Part shown: positions 1 to 10,299 of the stretch, piece after piece | How positions within the stretch are numbered: position 1 is the stretch's first letter | How the letters are laid out: each line of letters starts with the position of its first letter | Source: Rotaria sordida | Lineage: Eukaryota > Rotifera > Eurotatoria > Philodinida > Philodinidae | Assembly: GCA_905250125.1 (NCBI GenBank) | Contig: CAJNOL010001352.1 | Span: 1-64,000, forward strand | DNA length: 64,000 nucleotides | Direction: 5' to 3' | Made by a program: the position numbers and the translations under genes | Notes under the pieces: model-generated | Seen by the model: the letters and a program-made list of their open reading frames with translations, nothing else | The model's database searches: none | Told to the model about the DNA's origin: nothing

Positions 1-1
1 T

Positions 2-199
2 ACTGAAAGAGCGAAGAAGAATGTGGCTAATATTTGGAAATGGAGTGCAGTAGACGAAGAGAAAGAGGCACTTTTGGCTATGGGAACGAAGTTAAAAATT
101 ATCAGTGTGCATCAATACGGATGTAAATGGGAGATCGAAGTCGAGCTGATCGAAGACGATGACGAAGACAATGACGATAAAGAGAATTTGAATTTCTGA
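2..199 (+). CDS. C-terminal end of an ADP-ribosyltransferase-like protein (partial, cut by window start)
   Basis: An open frame enters from the left edge and ends at TGA 197-199, giving 65 residues. The part around residues 28-40 (EALLAMGTKLKIISV) resembles the closing beta strand of arginine-specific mono-ADP-ribosyltransferases, where a PGT-x-F/L-x-V-x-S-V pattern follows the catalytic core. It ends in an acidic tail (EDDDEDNDD). No catalytic residue is visible because the rest of the gene lies upstream. ART-type genes are abundant in bdelloid rotifers, which fits. The family call rests on one short motif, so it is tentative; that the frame is coding is more certain. Confidence 0.45.
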   Translation, partial: TERAKKNVANIWKWSAVDEEKEALLAMGTKLKIISVHQYGCKWEIEVELIEDDDEDNDDKENLNF

Positions 200-2263
200 A
201 ATTCGGATTCGTGAAATTGTCAGACCAGAAGCAGCAATACCCACCATCCAGAAATTGAAAATTCAACAGTAATTGAAATAGAATTCGAGAACTTCGAAGC
301 ATTCTACAATAAGAGTGTCTCGAAAAATAGTGACACAACTTCACTGAAGGTGTTACAAAGACTTGCACATACACTTCCAATGCAAGTGTTCTGAAAATTG
401 AATCCAACTGGATTTTCTCGAATTTCCAATTTCTGGATGATGAGTATAATCTTCTAGACTGACCATCTTGATGAGTTTCTTTGTACGTTCAGTCAAATAT
501 ATATAGATGAATCAAATGTTTGGAATTGTTAATTCTAGATTTTATTTTGATTCATACATGATTCAATATTATTCTATGAGATTGTATATGTACGTCTTAT
601 AACAAAGTTATACTTGCAATGTAGAATATTATCCAAGCTATGATTTTATAATCAAAGTATATATTAATGCTTAATTTTTTATGATGCTCTCAGTTTAACA
701 ACATTTGAACTTCATATTAATATGAAAAAAATTATTCGTATATGAACAAGTTAAATTTTTATACGATCCGAACTCATATTGAATCAACTAGAAGCTTCAC
801 TTGAGTAGATTGCTTGTTAATAATCGCATTCCAATGTTATTTGTGTGTTAATCCGTCGTAAATTATACGAATAAAGTTAATTTGAAAAAAAAAGAACACA
901 TCAATAAGACACCATAAGAATAATAGGAGATAAGGAACTAGATGCAACTTGTTACCCGAACAGGTGATAAGTGAGTTGCCATCGTGATTCTGTTTTCGAG
1001 ATTATTGAAGTTAATTAAGACCCTTGAATTTATCTCTCGTACTATCTAAGATATTTTGTTTCATTCTCAGCTTGGTACTCACTTCATCTTTATTATTATC
1101 AATATTAACCTTTTACGTCGAAATGAAGGTGTGGAATGTGGCTCTTCTCTTCATCCACGCCCGGTCATGTTATTTTTGAGATATTCAATCCACCATGTGC
1201 TGTATTTTTGGCTCTTACTCTTTTAGGACTTTCAGAAAAATTCGTGCAAAATCGAAACATCAATGTTCTAAAAAACACCGGCTTGCGTCAAAATTCATAA
1301 AATACTTGCCTCTATTACATATTTTACATTGAGTAAAATTTGAGACTCTCGATTAAGCACGATTGGTCATGACTTGCATGAAATGACTCATATACCATCG
1401 AAATATTTTTCTGCTTCTTTCCTATTTCAAAGAAATACTTACTTGAAGAGACCTATACGAATAAAGTAGATTGATATAGCTAACGCCTAAGTTGCATCAT
1501 ACTCGAGTCCATTGATCGGAGAGTAAGTCATATCATAATGAAAATCTCATCTGACACTGATAGTTTGCCGCATTGTTCGTATATGCACCTCACAAGGTAT
1601 GTTGGTAGCAGATGAAACTGCAAAACTGACAAAATTCTGCATAGACGACGAAAATGAAGTAACTTTCTTCAACCTGTATACCAAAAAGTAGATGTCCGAC
1701 AAGCAAGTAATCAAGTAGCGTCGATGAGACGTATTTAACAGCCATCACGTATAAGTCACAATCTAATGATTATAGCTGATGCTCAATCCATCTTTTTTGA
1801 TTTTGATCGTTTTCATATATGTGATAGAAGGTGTGAGTAAGACTTCGGATCTTGTCTTCTCCCGCGCAACTAGACCCTCAAGATTGTCCATCTCTCGTCT
1901 ATTCGTTATCATCGAATTTTTTTCAATAATTTATGTTTATTTGCTGTCTTTAAGACGCCTATACCGCAAAAGTTTGACATCAGCAATTATTTATTATCGA
2001 AGGTCATTCAAATCATTGCTGAAATCCATCATTTTGTGTTATGCAACTTTTGCAGTACACTTTGACTGAAACTCTGTTTTTAACAATCAAAATTCACTCG
2101 TAGGTGTTTGAGCGTGTCGCACTCAATTTCTTCTAAATATGGAATCAAATATTCCATTGTTCGTACCTTTGATTATGAGACTAGCGCTTCTGTCGCAATA
2201 GGAAGGAGAGAGAGTCAATTGAACAACCGAAATGGTGTGCACTTATAATTGAGTGACGTGTAA
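200..2263. other. Intergenic, no gene seen
   Basis: AT-rich sequence with many stops in all frames. The longest open frame (1779-2069, plus) has no recognisable domain and low-complexity hydrophobic composition, so it is not called. Includes the 3' flank of the ART-like gene. Confidence 0.5.
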
Positions 2264-2610
2264 TGATCTATAGTCTGGTTGATTGCCCACTATTTACCAC
2301 AAACTACTAAAAGCAGATTTTGTAAGTTCAGATAGATCTGAAAAGGTTTGTCATATTGTTCTACCCAAAACTTCCAAGTTTGACAGAGGATATACTAAGC
2401 GTTTTGAAGAAAATCGTCTGCCTCCTTCTTTAATAGAGACATCTATGGTGTAAACGGATAAGTTTCTCTAAAATGGTTAGGATACACTCTGCCAAACTTG
2501 GAAGTCCTAGGTAGAAAAATATGGTAAACCTTTTCAGATCCCCCGAAGTTAAAAAGCCTATCTCTAGTTGTTTGTGGCAAATCGTGGGAAACTGGCCAGA
2601 TTATAGATCA
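2264..2610. repeat. Foldback (palindromic) MITE-like element, 347 bp
   Basis: The two halves are imperfect reverse complements. The left end TGATCTATAGTCTGG pairs with the right end CCAGATTATAGATCA. Further in, GATCTGAAAAGGTTTGTCATATT pairs with the complement around 2520-2540, and the AAACTTCCAAGTTTGACAGAG block pairs with CTCTGCCAAACTTGGAAGT (about 2488-2506). The unpaired centre is around 2400-2445. No coding capacity. Likely a non-autonomous DNA element; its family cannot be assigned from the termini. Confidence 0.75.
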
Positions 2611-3007
2611 AAACTTCGTTCGAAATCTTGAGGCTTCTATCCCAATGAATGCAATGAACAGTTGCAATTATTCAATAATTTTCTTCAGACGAGAATTGAT
2701 ATTTTGTTCACAATCATTTGCATGGTTCCTTTTAATGCTAGTTGAAATCACTTTGCTATTGGCATCAAGAATGAGAATCATGTTTGATTCAAATGATTGG
2801 TTTGTTTTTCCTGTAAGAAAAGCAACGCATTATTCTATGCAGATTATATTAAGAGAATTGAATCATTATTTTTCACACGAATATGAATCATAATGACGAT
2901 AAGATGACGACAAGTCTACGTGGCACTTGTTCAACATGATAAATAAAAATTTTCGCATTTCGAAGAGACATTCTTTTAGATAGTTTATCTATTGAAAGAA
3001 ATAGACA
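2611..3007. promoter_or_regulatory. Upstream region of the NTase/F-box gene
   Basis: About 400 bases between the foldback element and the next gene. The only open frame (2645-2893) resembles no protein I know. No TATA motif at a fixed distance is convincing. Confidence 0.25.
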
Positions 3008-4762
3008 ATGTTGTCATCATCTATATGTTGTCAACTTAGTTGTATATCGAATCGATCAGAAATCGAATCAATTCTGCAGAAAAATTCACTCGAAATGTCA
3101 TCAACTTATGGAATTCTAATTGGTTCTCGTGCTGCTCGATATTGGTTGCCGAATTTTCGACGGACATCCAATGATAACAATACAGATTGGGATATAATTT
3201 GTTCGTCAGAATTTCTATTAGATTGGTTACAGAAAAAAGATATCGAAATCGATTATATTGAGATGATCATACCAACATCGAATGAAGATGATCTGTTAGA
3301 TCTTTACATATATTGTACCTTGATCGATACCTTCAAGTATGATTTTACCATTCCTCGATCATCTACATCTTACACAACTTATCTGTTAGATAGTTTGAAA
3401 GAGTGGACTGTTGAAACGTCCGTAAATGCATGGTGGGAAATGCACAAGAAATCTGTGCAAAATTGTTCAGCCAAACTATTGTTAACATTGAAAGAGTTCA
3501 TGTTATACTATAAGCATCAATGGTTTAAAACAGCAAAAGGCTATCGATAGCTACTTACTATTGCTGATCCGTTAACTGATGATGATATCATTTTGTGTGA
3601 TTTATTTGTTCGATATAACGAAAAAATACATGGGCCTCGACCGTCTAATGCAGATCAATTTGTTGTTCATTTATCCGATACACAAAAAGATATAATTATC
3701 AGACGAGATGAATTTTTGCAACAGAACCAAGACAAACAATTATTAGTGACTTATCGAATTGCATGGTCCATTGCTAAAAGTGATGATATTCTCGTTGAAT
3801 TGGAACATATTTGTACCCAAGGTCCACTATGGTTATCTGATTTTGTTATCAATCATTGGCTTGATATTCAAAATGAAAGATTGAAACAGAAGATTCAACT
3901 ATCTAAACCATCTATCAAATTTGAACTTGATAATTATCGTTTATTTCCAGATATACCAGGATTAGCCTTACAGAAAATTCTCTACAATATTACTGATATT
4001 GTTGATTTTCAATCGATGCAATTAGTATGTAGACGATGGTATTCGATCTTAAATGAAGATCTTTTCTGGCGAGATTTGTACATGTTTCATTGTGAAAAAA
4101 CATCTGCTGACATGAATGATGTAAGCATTTGGAAAATAATGTATTTTGTCAGATTGCAAGGACAAAGTCGTCGAAATCGCAAAGAATTTAAAGATTTGGT
4201 GAATGCATCACTTCAATTGAGACAAACTAGTGTGATGAACATTATTCAATTGTGGAAAGATTTAACACATGAATATCAACCAATTGAACCTGTCCTTATG
4301 TCAAAATTTACTTACATTTTATTCAATGCTTTTTATTATCATAAGGAAAATACCTCAGATATTTATTTAGTGAAGTTGATTCTCATTAGATTAGAGGATA
4401 CATGTGCACACTCGGATGTTAAAATACAGTTGCGCATTGGAGAATATGAAACTTCTCGTTTTACTGATCATATGAAAGAATTCTCTATTGAACTGAGCTC
4501 GAGCAACAATCAATGTCGCTCGTTAAGCGTTCTTGGTTCAAACTTATTTGGATTTGATCTCTGCAAATATGGATATTATCCAGTACTTCACCAAACACTT
4601 GCTTCAGCTTCGAGTACTCTATGTACTCAATTTCCATCTGGACTTCTTATTTGTCTTTTTATCATGATGTCTCATCCAACTCATCGAGAACAATTCATTG
4701 TATATTTAAAAAATCTCGAGAGTCGTTGTCACAAATCGTATCATCCTTGGGTTACTATATAA
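3008..4762 (+). CDS. Nucleotidyltransferase-like plus F-box protein, interrupted by one in-frame UAG
   Basis: Two open stretches, 3008-3550 and 3551-4762, lie in the same frame and are separated only by TAG at 3548-3550. Read through, they give about 584 residues without an intron. The N-terminal part carries GSRAARYWLPNFRR (residues 38-51) and NTDWDII (57-63), the G-S-R plus D-x-D layout of nucleotidyltransferase-fold proteins known from large DNA viruses and some eukaryotes. Residues about 318-360 form an F-box (LFPDIPGLALQKILYNI, then LVCRRWYSI and FWRDLY), the Skp1-binding module of SCF ubiquitin ligases. The frame beyond the stop keeps coding character with no second lesion, so this is either a very recent pseudogene, an allele or assembly difference, or a gene using stop readthrough (context UAG CUA C). 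Start chosen at the first ATG; ATG 3095 just before the G-S-R motif is an alternative. Viral-origin transfer is possible but unproven. Confidence 0.7.
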
Positions 4763-5903
4763 TTATCTACTAACAATCGATTTATAAGCTAACATCCATT
4801 GTCATTGCTCTGCAATCGTGAAATGAATTGAACTTTGAAAATGTTCAAATCAGAAAAGAAGTATATTTTGCAAACTGAACACTCGATTGTAATGAATGTG
4901 TTTTGCTATATTCAAATAGTTTTATCTCAGTTTTGATTCTCTAAGAATTCTATCGAATCTTGGATGCTTCGCTTAAAATCGAAAGTTATTCCTTTACTCT
5001 GAGAAATATCAATTAATACTCGTTCAAGAAATCTCGAATGAAGTTAATTTAAGCAATATCTTAATGTGATTAAGTCTCGATATTCGAACATCTCTTTTCA
5101 ATTCAGAAGATTCTTAGGCGTTTTGTTCGGCTTGACCAATTTCATTTTACTTATTGTCACTATCAGAAGAAATCATTAATCTATAGATATTTCGCTTTTT
5201 TATAGTCAAACTTCTTTCCTTGAGTAGATGTGATATGGCTATTGACAAATATTAATTCAGCTAGATTGTCTGGCTATGAGTATGTGAATGAAGAGAAGAT
5301 TTACATCCCACAGTGAATCACATTCACACTATCAAGATTACAAGTACTTGTCAAGTATTTAGAAGTACCGAACTTTCTAGCTGAGAAACTGCATGTACTA
5401 TGAACATTACATGACACATGCTTAGTAAAGTACTTGAAACAAGTACATCGACTAGAATGATGTAACGACACTTATATCGACTACCTGGAATAGTCCATGT
5501 TTGTTTTAAGTTAGAGTTTTTAATTTTTTTTTTGATTGTAAAGTGAATGGAATCGATCATTTTTATTTTATCAAAAACGATCTATTTATCAAATTTTTCT
5601 TGATTTCCATGTCAAAAGAAGAGTTCAATTTTGAAAAAGATGTTTATTTTATTTTCATTCAAATAACTATTGAAGAATAGTTTGTGTTGTTACATTTTGA
5701 ACAATATATATATATATGTACAGATAAAACAAATAAATTGCTTTCTATAAACATATATTGAATAAATATCAATGTCAATACTTTTCTTTGTCTATTTTTC
5801 TTCAAATTCATTCGTTTAGAATAAAAGAAAAAAATTCGAAAAAAAACAATACTTGCTCATTCAATGAAATAGACGGACGTCTATCATTGTGTATGCCAGT
5901 ATA
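4763..5903. other. Intergenic, AT-rich, no gene seen
   Basis: No convincing frame on either strand. The 70-residue minus ORF at 5351-5560 and the plus ORF at 5758-5970 have no family resemblance; the latter runs into the transposon end at 5904. Confidence 0.5.
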
Positions 5904-6476
5904 TACAGAGTCGACCAAAAGTAACAGGACAGATAATCTTTTTGATTTTTTCTTTGTACATATTCAGTGAGATCTCATATTTTTACCACATATACTAGGT
6001 GATATAATTTAAAGATGTAGAATATGATCAGTATCTAGATGTAATAATTTCTTCAAAAACGTACAAATATAGGATGGTCAAAAGTAAGGAAACAAGTCTA
6101 AGTTCTAACAAAACATTTATTATCGAAATAGAACTAGAAAATGACACGCACAATAACACATATTTGTGAAATCTTTTTAAAAGTGAGCTTTGTCACAAAA
6201 ATTGCTCAATGTATTCACCTTCTAAGTCTTTACAAAGTTGCAATCGCTCAGGTACTAATTCACACGCTCGTCAACATAATTCCACCAGCAAGTTTCATCT
6301 TATTTATACGCTTTTGAACAAATTTCTACATCTATATGCTGATCATATGCTGCATCTTTGAATTATATTACCTAGTATATGTGATAGAAATATGAGATCT
6401 AACTGAATATATACAAAGAAAAAATCAAAAAGATTATTTGTCCTGTTACTTTTAGCTCATCCTGTATACATATATA
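5904..6476. mobile_element. Mariner/Tc1-type remnant with long inverted arms
   Basis: The left end TACAGAGTCGACCAAAAGT and the right end, reading inward as TACAGGATGAGCTAAAAGT, head arms of about 165 bases that are near-perfect reverse complements (both contain AACAGGACARATAATCTTTTTG). TA dinucleotides sit at both outer edges, as expected for Tc1/mariner insertion. Between the arms lies a second terminus, TATAGGATGGTCAAAAGTAAG at 6068, and a transposase tail on the minus strand. The internal end and the outer ends share the core GGATG-x-x-C-x-AAAAGTAA, so they belong to related families. Confidence 0.75.
6193..6300 (-). pseudogene. C-terminal fragment of a mariner-type transposase
   Basis: Reading the minus strand, the frame ending at TCA 6193-6195 (stop TGA) gives ...PERLQLCKDLEGEYIEQFL, a typical end of mariner-family transposases. 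An in-frame TGA (6271-6273), probably a former tryptophan codon, interrupts it about 26 codons before the end, and nothing upstream of about 6300 continues the frame. About 125 bases beyond the stop comes the terminal repeat at 6068, the usual spacing for a mariner 3' end. Dead fragment; the DDD/E catalytic core is absent. Confidence 0.7.
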
Positions 6477-6502
6477 TAACTCAATAAGGATAAACGAGAA
6501 AC

Positions 6503-7660
6503 ATGAAAAAAGAAATGGGCATCAGTACGTTTGAATTGCTATCCGTCAATATTTTTTTTAAAATTTTTAGTTATTTGTCTCCTGTTGAAATTCTTCAATC
6601 ATTTTTATTATTGAATGAACGTTCCTCAAGAACAATTATGTATGAATATTTGTGTCACATTCATATTGGTGATAATATAATGCCATTATAAATATTCAAT
6701 AATCTTTGTTATATTGTTTTGAAATTAATAGGACAATGTGTTATCTCATCATGTGTAACATTAAGCTACGTTGTTGTTGGTGGATGAGTACTCATTTCAT
6801 TGTCTCTTAAATTCCATCAGACAATATTACTTCAACGTTTTCATCTAATCAATATTAAACTACATGAATTTGATAAATTATTATGTAATCATTTAATAAT
6901 ACAAATACATACTTTGTTAATTGATGTGACATCATCTAATCCATTCAACTCTGTTGAAGTTGAAGGAGTTTATCTAGGTAAGGTAAGTAAACCAATATTC
7001 TTTTCAATTCATTATAGAATTTAGATTTTTTTCTCTGATCACAAAAAAACAAAGAATTTTAATATTATGATAGGAAATTTAATTTTTGTATGTCTATAAA
7101 AGATATGTTCGCAATTGCTTCTTCTAGAGAATTTGTTGACTTCGATTTAATCTTGATCATAGAAATGTTAATTAATTAGGAAAATATTCATTAGAATTAC
7201 AAATGATTTTACCAAATCTTTTGAATACAATTTATCTTCATACATTGACTATTGATATACACACATCATGCTTCCTCGAATGTTGATTAATATGTATATC
7301 ATTTATTAGAAATTTTTCTTTTGATATAAATGATCCATTGATGGATGAGAATAAGAGTCTTGACGTGAACTCGTAAGTAACATTCTATTATCTGTAAAAC
7401 AATCATTAATACGAACCATTTTAGATTACCTGCTCCTGTTGATGATCATCTTCTTTTGTATTTATTTTGTCTATGTATAGATTATGTAAATCACATTAGT
7501 TTTCATTGAACTATTACGTTTCTATCATCTATCACTAAAATTAGAAGTATCTATATTAATTTCTAATCCATAAATTATATTTGATGATACTATTCAGAAA
7601 CTATATAACGAACGACTAAAATCATTGGCAACATATATTCTTAATCTATTCTTCTATGTT
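6503..7660 (+). pseudogene. Decayed F-box gene
   Basis: The first frame (6503-6691) encodes an F-box: FELLSVNIFFKIFSYLSP (residues 10-27) followed by ILQSFLLLNERSSRTIMYEY, the style of the large F-box family of bdelloids. It stops after 62 residues. Further coding-like segments continue in other frames, for example 6800-6980 (LHEFDKLLCNHLIIQIHTLL) and about 7200-7290 (LPNLLNTIYLHTLTIDIH), broken by stops and indels. Some GT...AG pairs exist, but no intron set restores a continuous frame. It sits directly after the mariner remnant and may have been damaged by it. Product, if ever functional, would be a substrate receptor of an SCF ligase; now most likely inactive. Confidence 0.6.
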
Positions 7661-7843
7661 AAATATGATTTAAAATAACAAAAGAACAAATATGAATTTA
7701 TTTTTAAAATCTTCATTTACTTATCGCCAACGATCAAGAGTGCTTATTCAAGATTGTCAGAGTTATAGTATATTGGTCATAATTATCATTGTTTTGTAAT
7801 ATATATTTCACCATATAATGATAAAATGCTCCGAATATACTTG

Positions 7844-7854
7844 TTTTCTAAAGA
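7844..7854. repeat. Left 11-bp target site duplication of the MULE
   Basis: TTTTCTAAAGA, identical to 9360-9370. Confidence 0.75.
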
Positions 7855-9359
7855 GTACTATTTAAACTGACAGTAAACTAGATGAGAAATGATCAGTTTA
7901 TTAAATATAAGTATCAGTAAAAAATTTCAATTTATATCAGTAAAAAATATAAACTTAGTAAAAAAAATATACAATATATTAATAGAAAATAAATTTAAAT
8001 AAATCAAGAAATCACAGAATAAATAAATAGAAATTTAAAGAATAATTGAAGAAAAATGAAAATTGAAACATTGTATTAGTAAAACAGTTTTAACCTTTGC
8101 TGGTCAATCTCTTTTTCATTTCTTGCCGATCAGCATTGTCTTTGCTGTTGCTGGTGGTTTACAGTACTTCAAACGAATAATCATATCTATAATGTGTTTG
8201 CATATATAATTCTTTAAAAAAAAATTGAACAATTGCATTTCAATATTTTCCAGTGTAAATCATTTTGTATTTGCATAACTTAAATATCAAATAATTTTTT
8301 GAATTGACCAAAACTTGTCCATTTCTTGTTATATTTAATTAAGTCAGCTTGTGTAGTTGATTTTGAGTCACGAGTTGGTATATAATATTTTTTTTTCGAA
8401 GAGTCATTTAGAATGTAAATGATATGTTCTGTTGATTTAGCCCATTGATATGATGAAGTCCATAATTATAAAGATATTTTTGGTTCTGTAGCAAATATTC
8501 TTGCATTCGTTAACGATAGATTCTATTCGATTGACCAACTCTATTGATAATATTTGAAGAAATCATTAAAAATTTTGATAAAACATGACGTTCTCGACAA
8601 GTTCCATCATATTTGATTATTTTATTTATTGCCTCTAAGGCATTGTTTGTACTTGGTGCATAAAGTTGTAAACCTTCTTACGAGACATTATTTGATTTTA
8701 ACCGTTCATTATCAAATACTTGTTTTTTTTTCATCTAACATTTTGATTCTCTTTGTTTTTTAAAAATTCTTTTATTTCCATTTATTTCATGATCTTCTTT
8801 CAGTATCTATTCATCTGATACATCGTTTTAATATTAAAAAATCTTTATCAATTTCATAGTTACAAATATATGAAGTTTTGCAAATGAGAAAAATGCTATT
8901 TTTATTTGAAAAGAAACTAAATATTTGTACATGAGGATAGATAGAGACACCGACTACGGAAGAAATTGAGGAGTTTCTTTCCATTTGTTCTAGATAGTGA
9001 ACAATGAGAAGAATTATAACAATGAATCATCTTATTCATAAGATGTGTAGGTCAAACGAATAGGTCAGAAGAACGAAAATATATGTAGAACAGATGAAGA
9101 GAGAGAAAAAGAAAAACAAAAATGATTCACCCTATAACCATTTCAACTTTTATATTGATCCTTTTAATATAAACAACTATTAATAAATTGTACCTACTGA
9201 TTTTGTAAATTTATTTACAAATATAATCAATTAATAACTGATCGTTTAAATAATTTACTGATCAATCAACAAAATTTACTGATTTTATAATTATTTCATT
9301 TACTGATCATTTCATTTAATATCGTTCTTTTTTTTCTACTGACCATAAATCATATTCCC
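7855..9359 (-). mobile_element. Mutator-like element (MULE) remnant, 1505 bp
   Basis: Bounded by an exact 11-bp direct repeat, inside the 8-11 bp range typical of Mutator-like elements. The termini are imperfect inverted repeats: the left end has GTACTATTTAAACTGACAGTA, the right end reading inward has GAATATGATTTATGGTCAGTA. Both subterminal regions carry repeated ACTGAT/ATCAGT words (7880-7990 and 9170-9330), in opposite orientation. The inside holds minus-strand transposase sequence. Confidence 0.75.
8085..8700 (-). pseudogene. MULE transposase C-terminus with SWIM zinc finger, frameshifted
   Basis: Minus-strand translation gives APSTNNALEAINKIIKYDGT then CRERHVLSKF, the conserved 'STNNALE' block of MULE transposases. 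Further on is a SWIM-type zinc finger: C-N-C encoded at 8229-8237 and ICKH at about 8192-8203, then LKYCKPPATAKT and a KKxKRDxPAK tail resembling the usual basic KRKRGRPAK motif. A nine-A run (8216-8224) shifts the frame between the first and second zinc-ligand pairs, and stops occur at several places. No DDE core is seen upstream. Dead. Confidence 0.7.
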
Positions 9360-9370
9360 TTTTCTAAAGA
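9360..9370. repeat. Right 11-bp target site duplication of the MULE
   Basis: TTTTCTAAAGA, identical to 7844-7854. Confidence 0.75.
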
Positions 9371-9456
9371 TCTGGAAAAATATGTAGAAAATATATTGTT
9401 TGTATGAAATATCTATAGAAATCTTTTCTTTTCTTTTTCTATTTAGATCTTGTCAA

Positions 9457-9760
9457 ATGTCAACCAATGCAGTAGACTTGTTTTCATGTGCAACTGAGTT
9501 ATTTCTCAATTATTATAAGGAAAAAAGTTGTCTTTCAGATCTGAATCAGAGTAAAAGTCTACATCATCATTGGTTTCGTGGTCCTTATTAACAAAAATTT
9601 CAATTGATGGAAGCGATGTTGTTACTGCAGTTGAACTAGAAGCAATATTACAAATGACTTATAATATGCATACACCAAATATAGATGATGACAATGATAT
9701 TCTTTGATTTACACAATATTATATAATCGTGACAATCTAGGAACTCGTGTCAATCAACAA
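9457..9760 (+). pseudogene. Broken first exon of an unrecognised gene
   Basis: ATG 9457 follows a good acceptor (TTTTTCTATTTAG at 9446) and opens a 44-residue frame (MSTNAVDLFSCATELF...). After the stop at about 9589, coding-like sequence continues in a second frame (ISIDGSDVVTAVELEAIL) and then a third (LYNRDNLGTRVNQQ), ending at a GTAAG donor (9761). Two small indels would join them. No domain recognised and no downstream exon found. Confidence 0.4.
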
Positions 9761-10133
9761 GTAAGAATTTATATTAAAAAAAATCTCATTTAAATTAGTT
9801 TGTCTGAAAGTTCTACTTTCATTGATATTTATCTTTTGTTTTCAGAAAATCTTTTTCTAAAACCTATTGAAAGAAAATGACATTTATTTTTATATGGGTT
9901 ATATCTAATCTCCTACAATGGACACTTAGACGACAAAATCGATATCTGAGATCTGAACCGATATTGTAGTTGACATTCAAGTTGCTATATATCTACACCT
10001 AACTGCATATTGGTCCCTAATTGCACGTGAATAATCGTCTTGTAGCAGCTATTACAAAATAGGTGAAATAGACGAATATCACTAATAGATCCATATAAGT
10101 AAAATCTATGCTTCAAATTGAAGTTCTAGTAAT
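9761..10133. other. Intergenic, nothing recognised
   Basis: AT-rich, no open frame of note. Confidence 0.4.
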
Positions 10134-10299
10134 AAAGGATGCTTCATAAGTAACGAGTCGGTTTTTATTTTTGTTTCTATCTTTGTTATATTCAATGATG
10201 AAAAGTATTGCATATATATATTCAATACTCTTCGTCATCGAATATGGTAAAGATAGAAATACAAATAAAAATGGACTCGCTACTTATGAAGCATCCTTT
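10134..10299. repeat. Hairpin MITE, 166 bp
   Basis: Near-perfect palindrome: AAAGGATGCTTCATAAGTAA at the left and its complement TACTTATGAAGCATCCTTT at the right, with arms of about 75 bases around a short AT centre near 10215. The start GGATG-C-TTCATAAGTAA resembles a mariner-type terminal repeat. Confidence 0.8.

Noticed and set aside
1779-2069. 96-residue plus ORF
   Set aside because: No domain, no splice context, composition as expected from AT-rich non-coding DNA.
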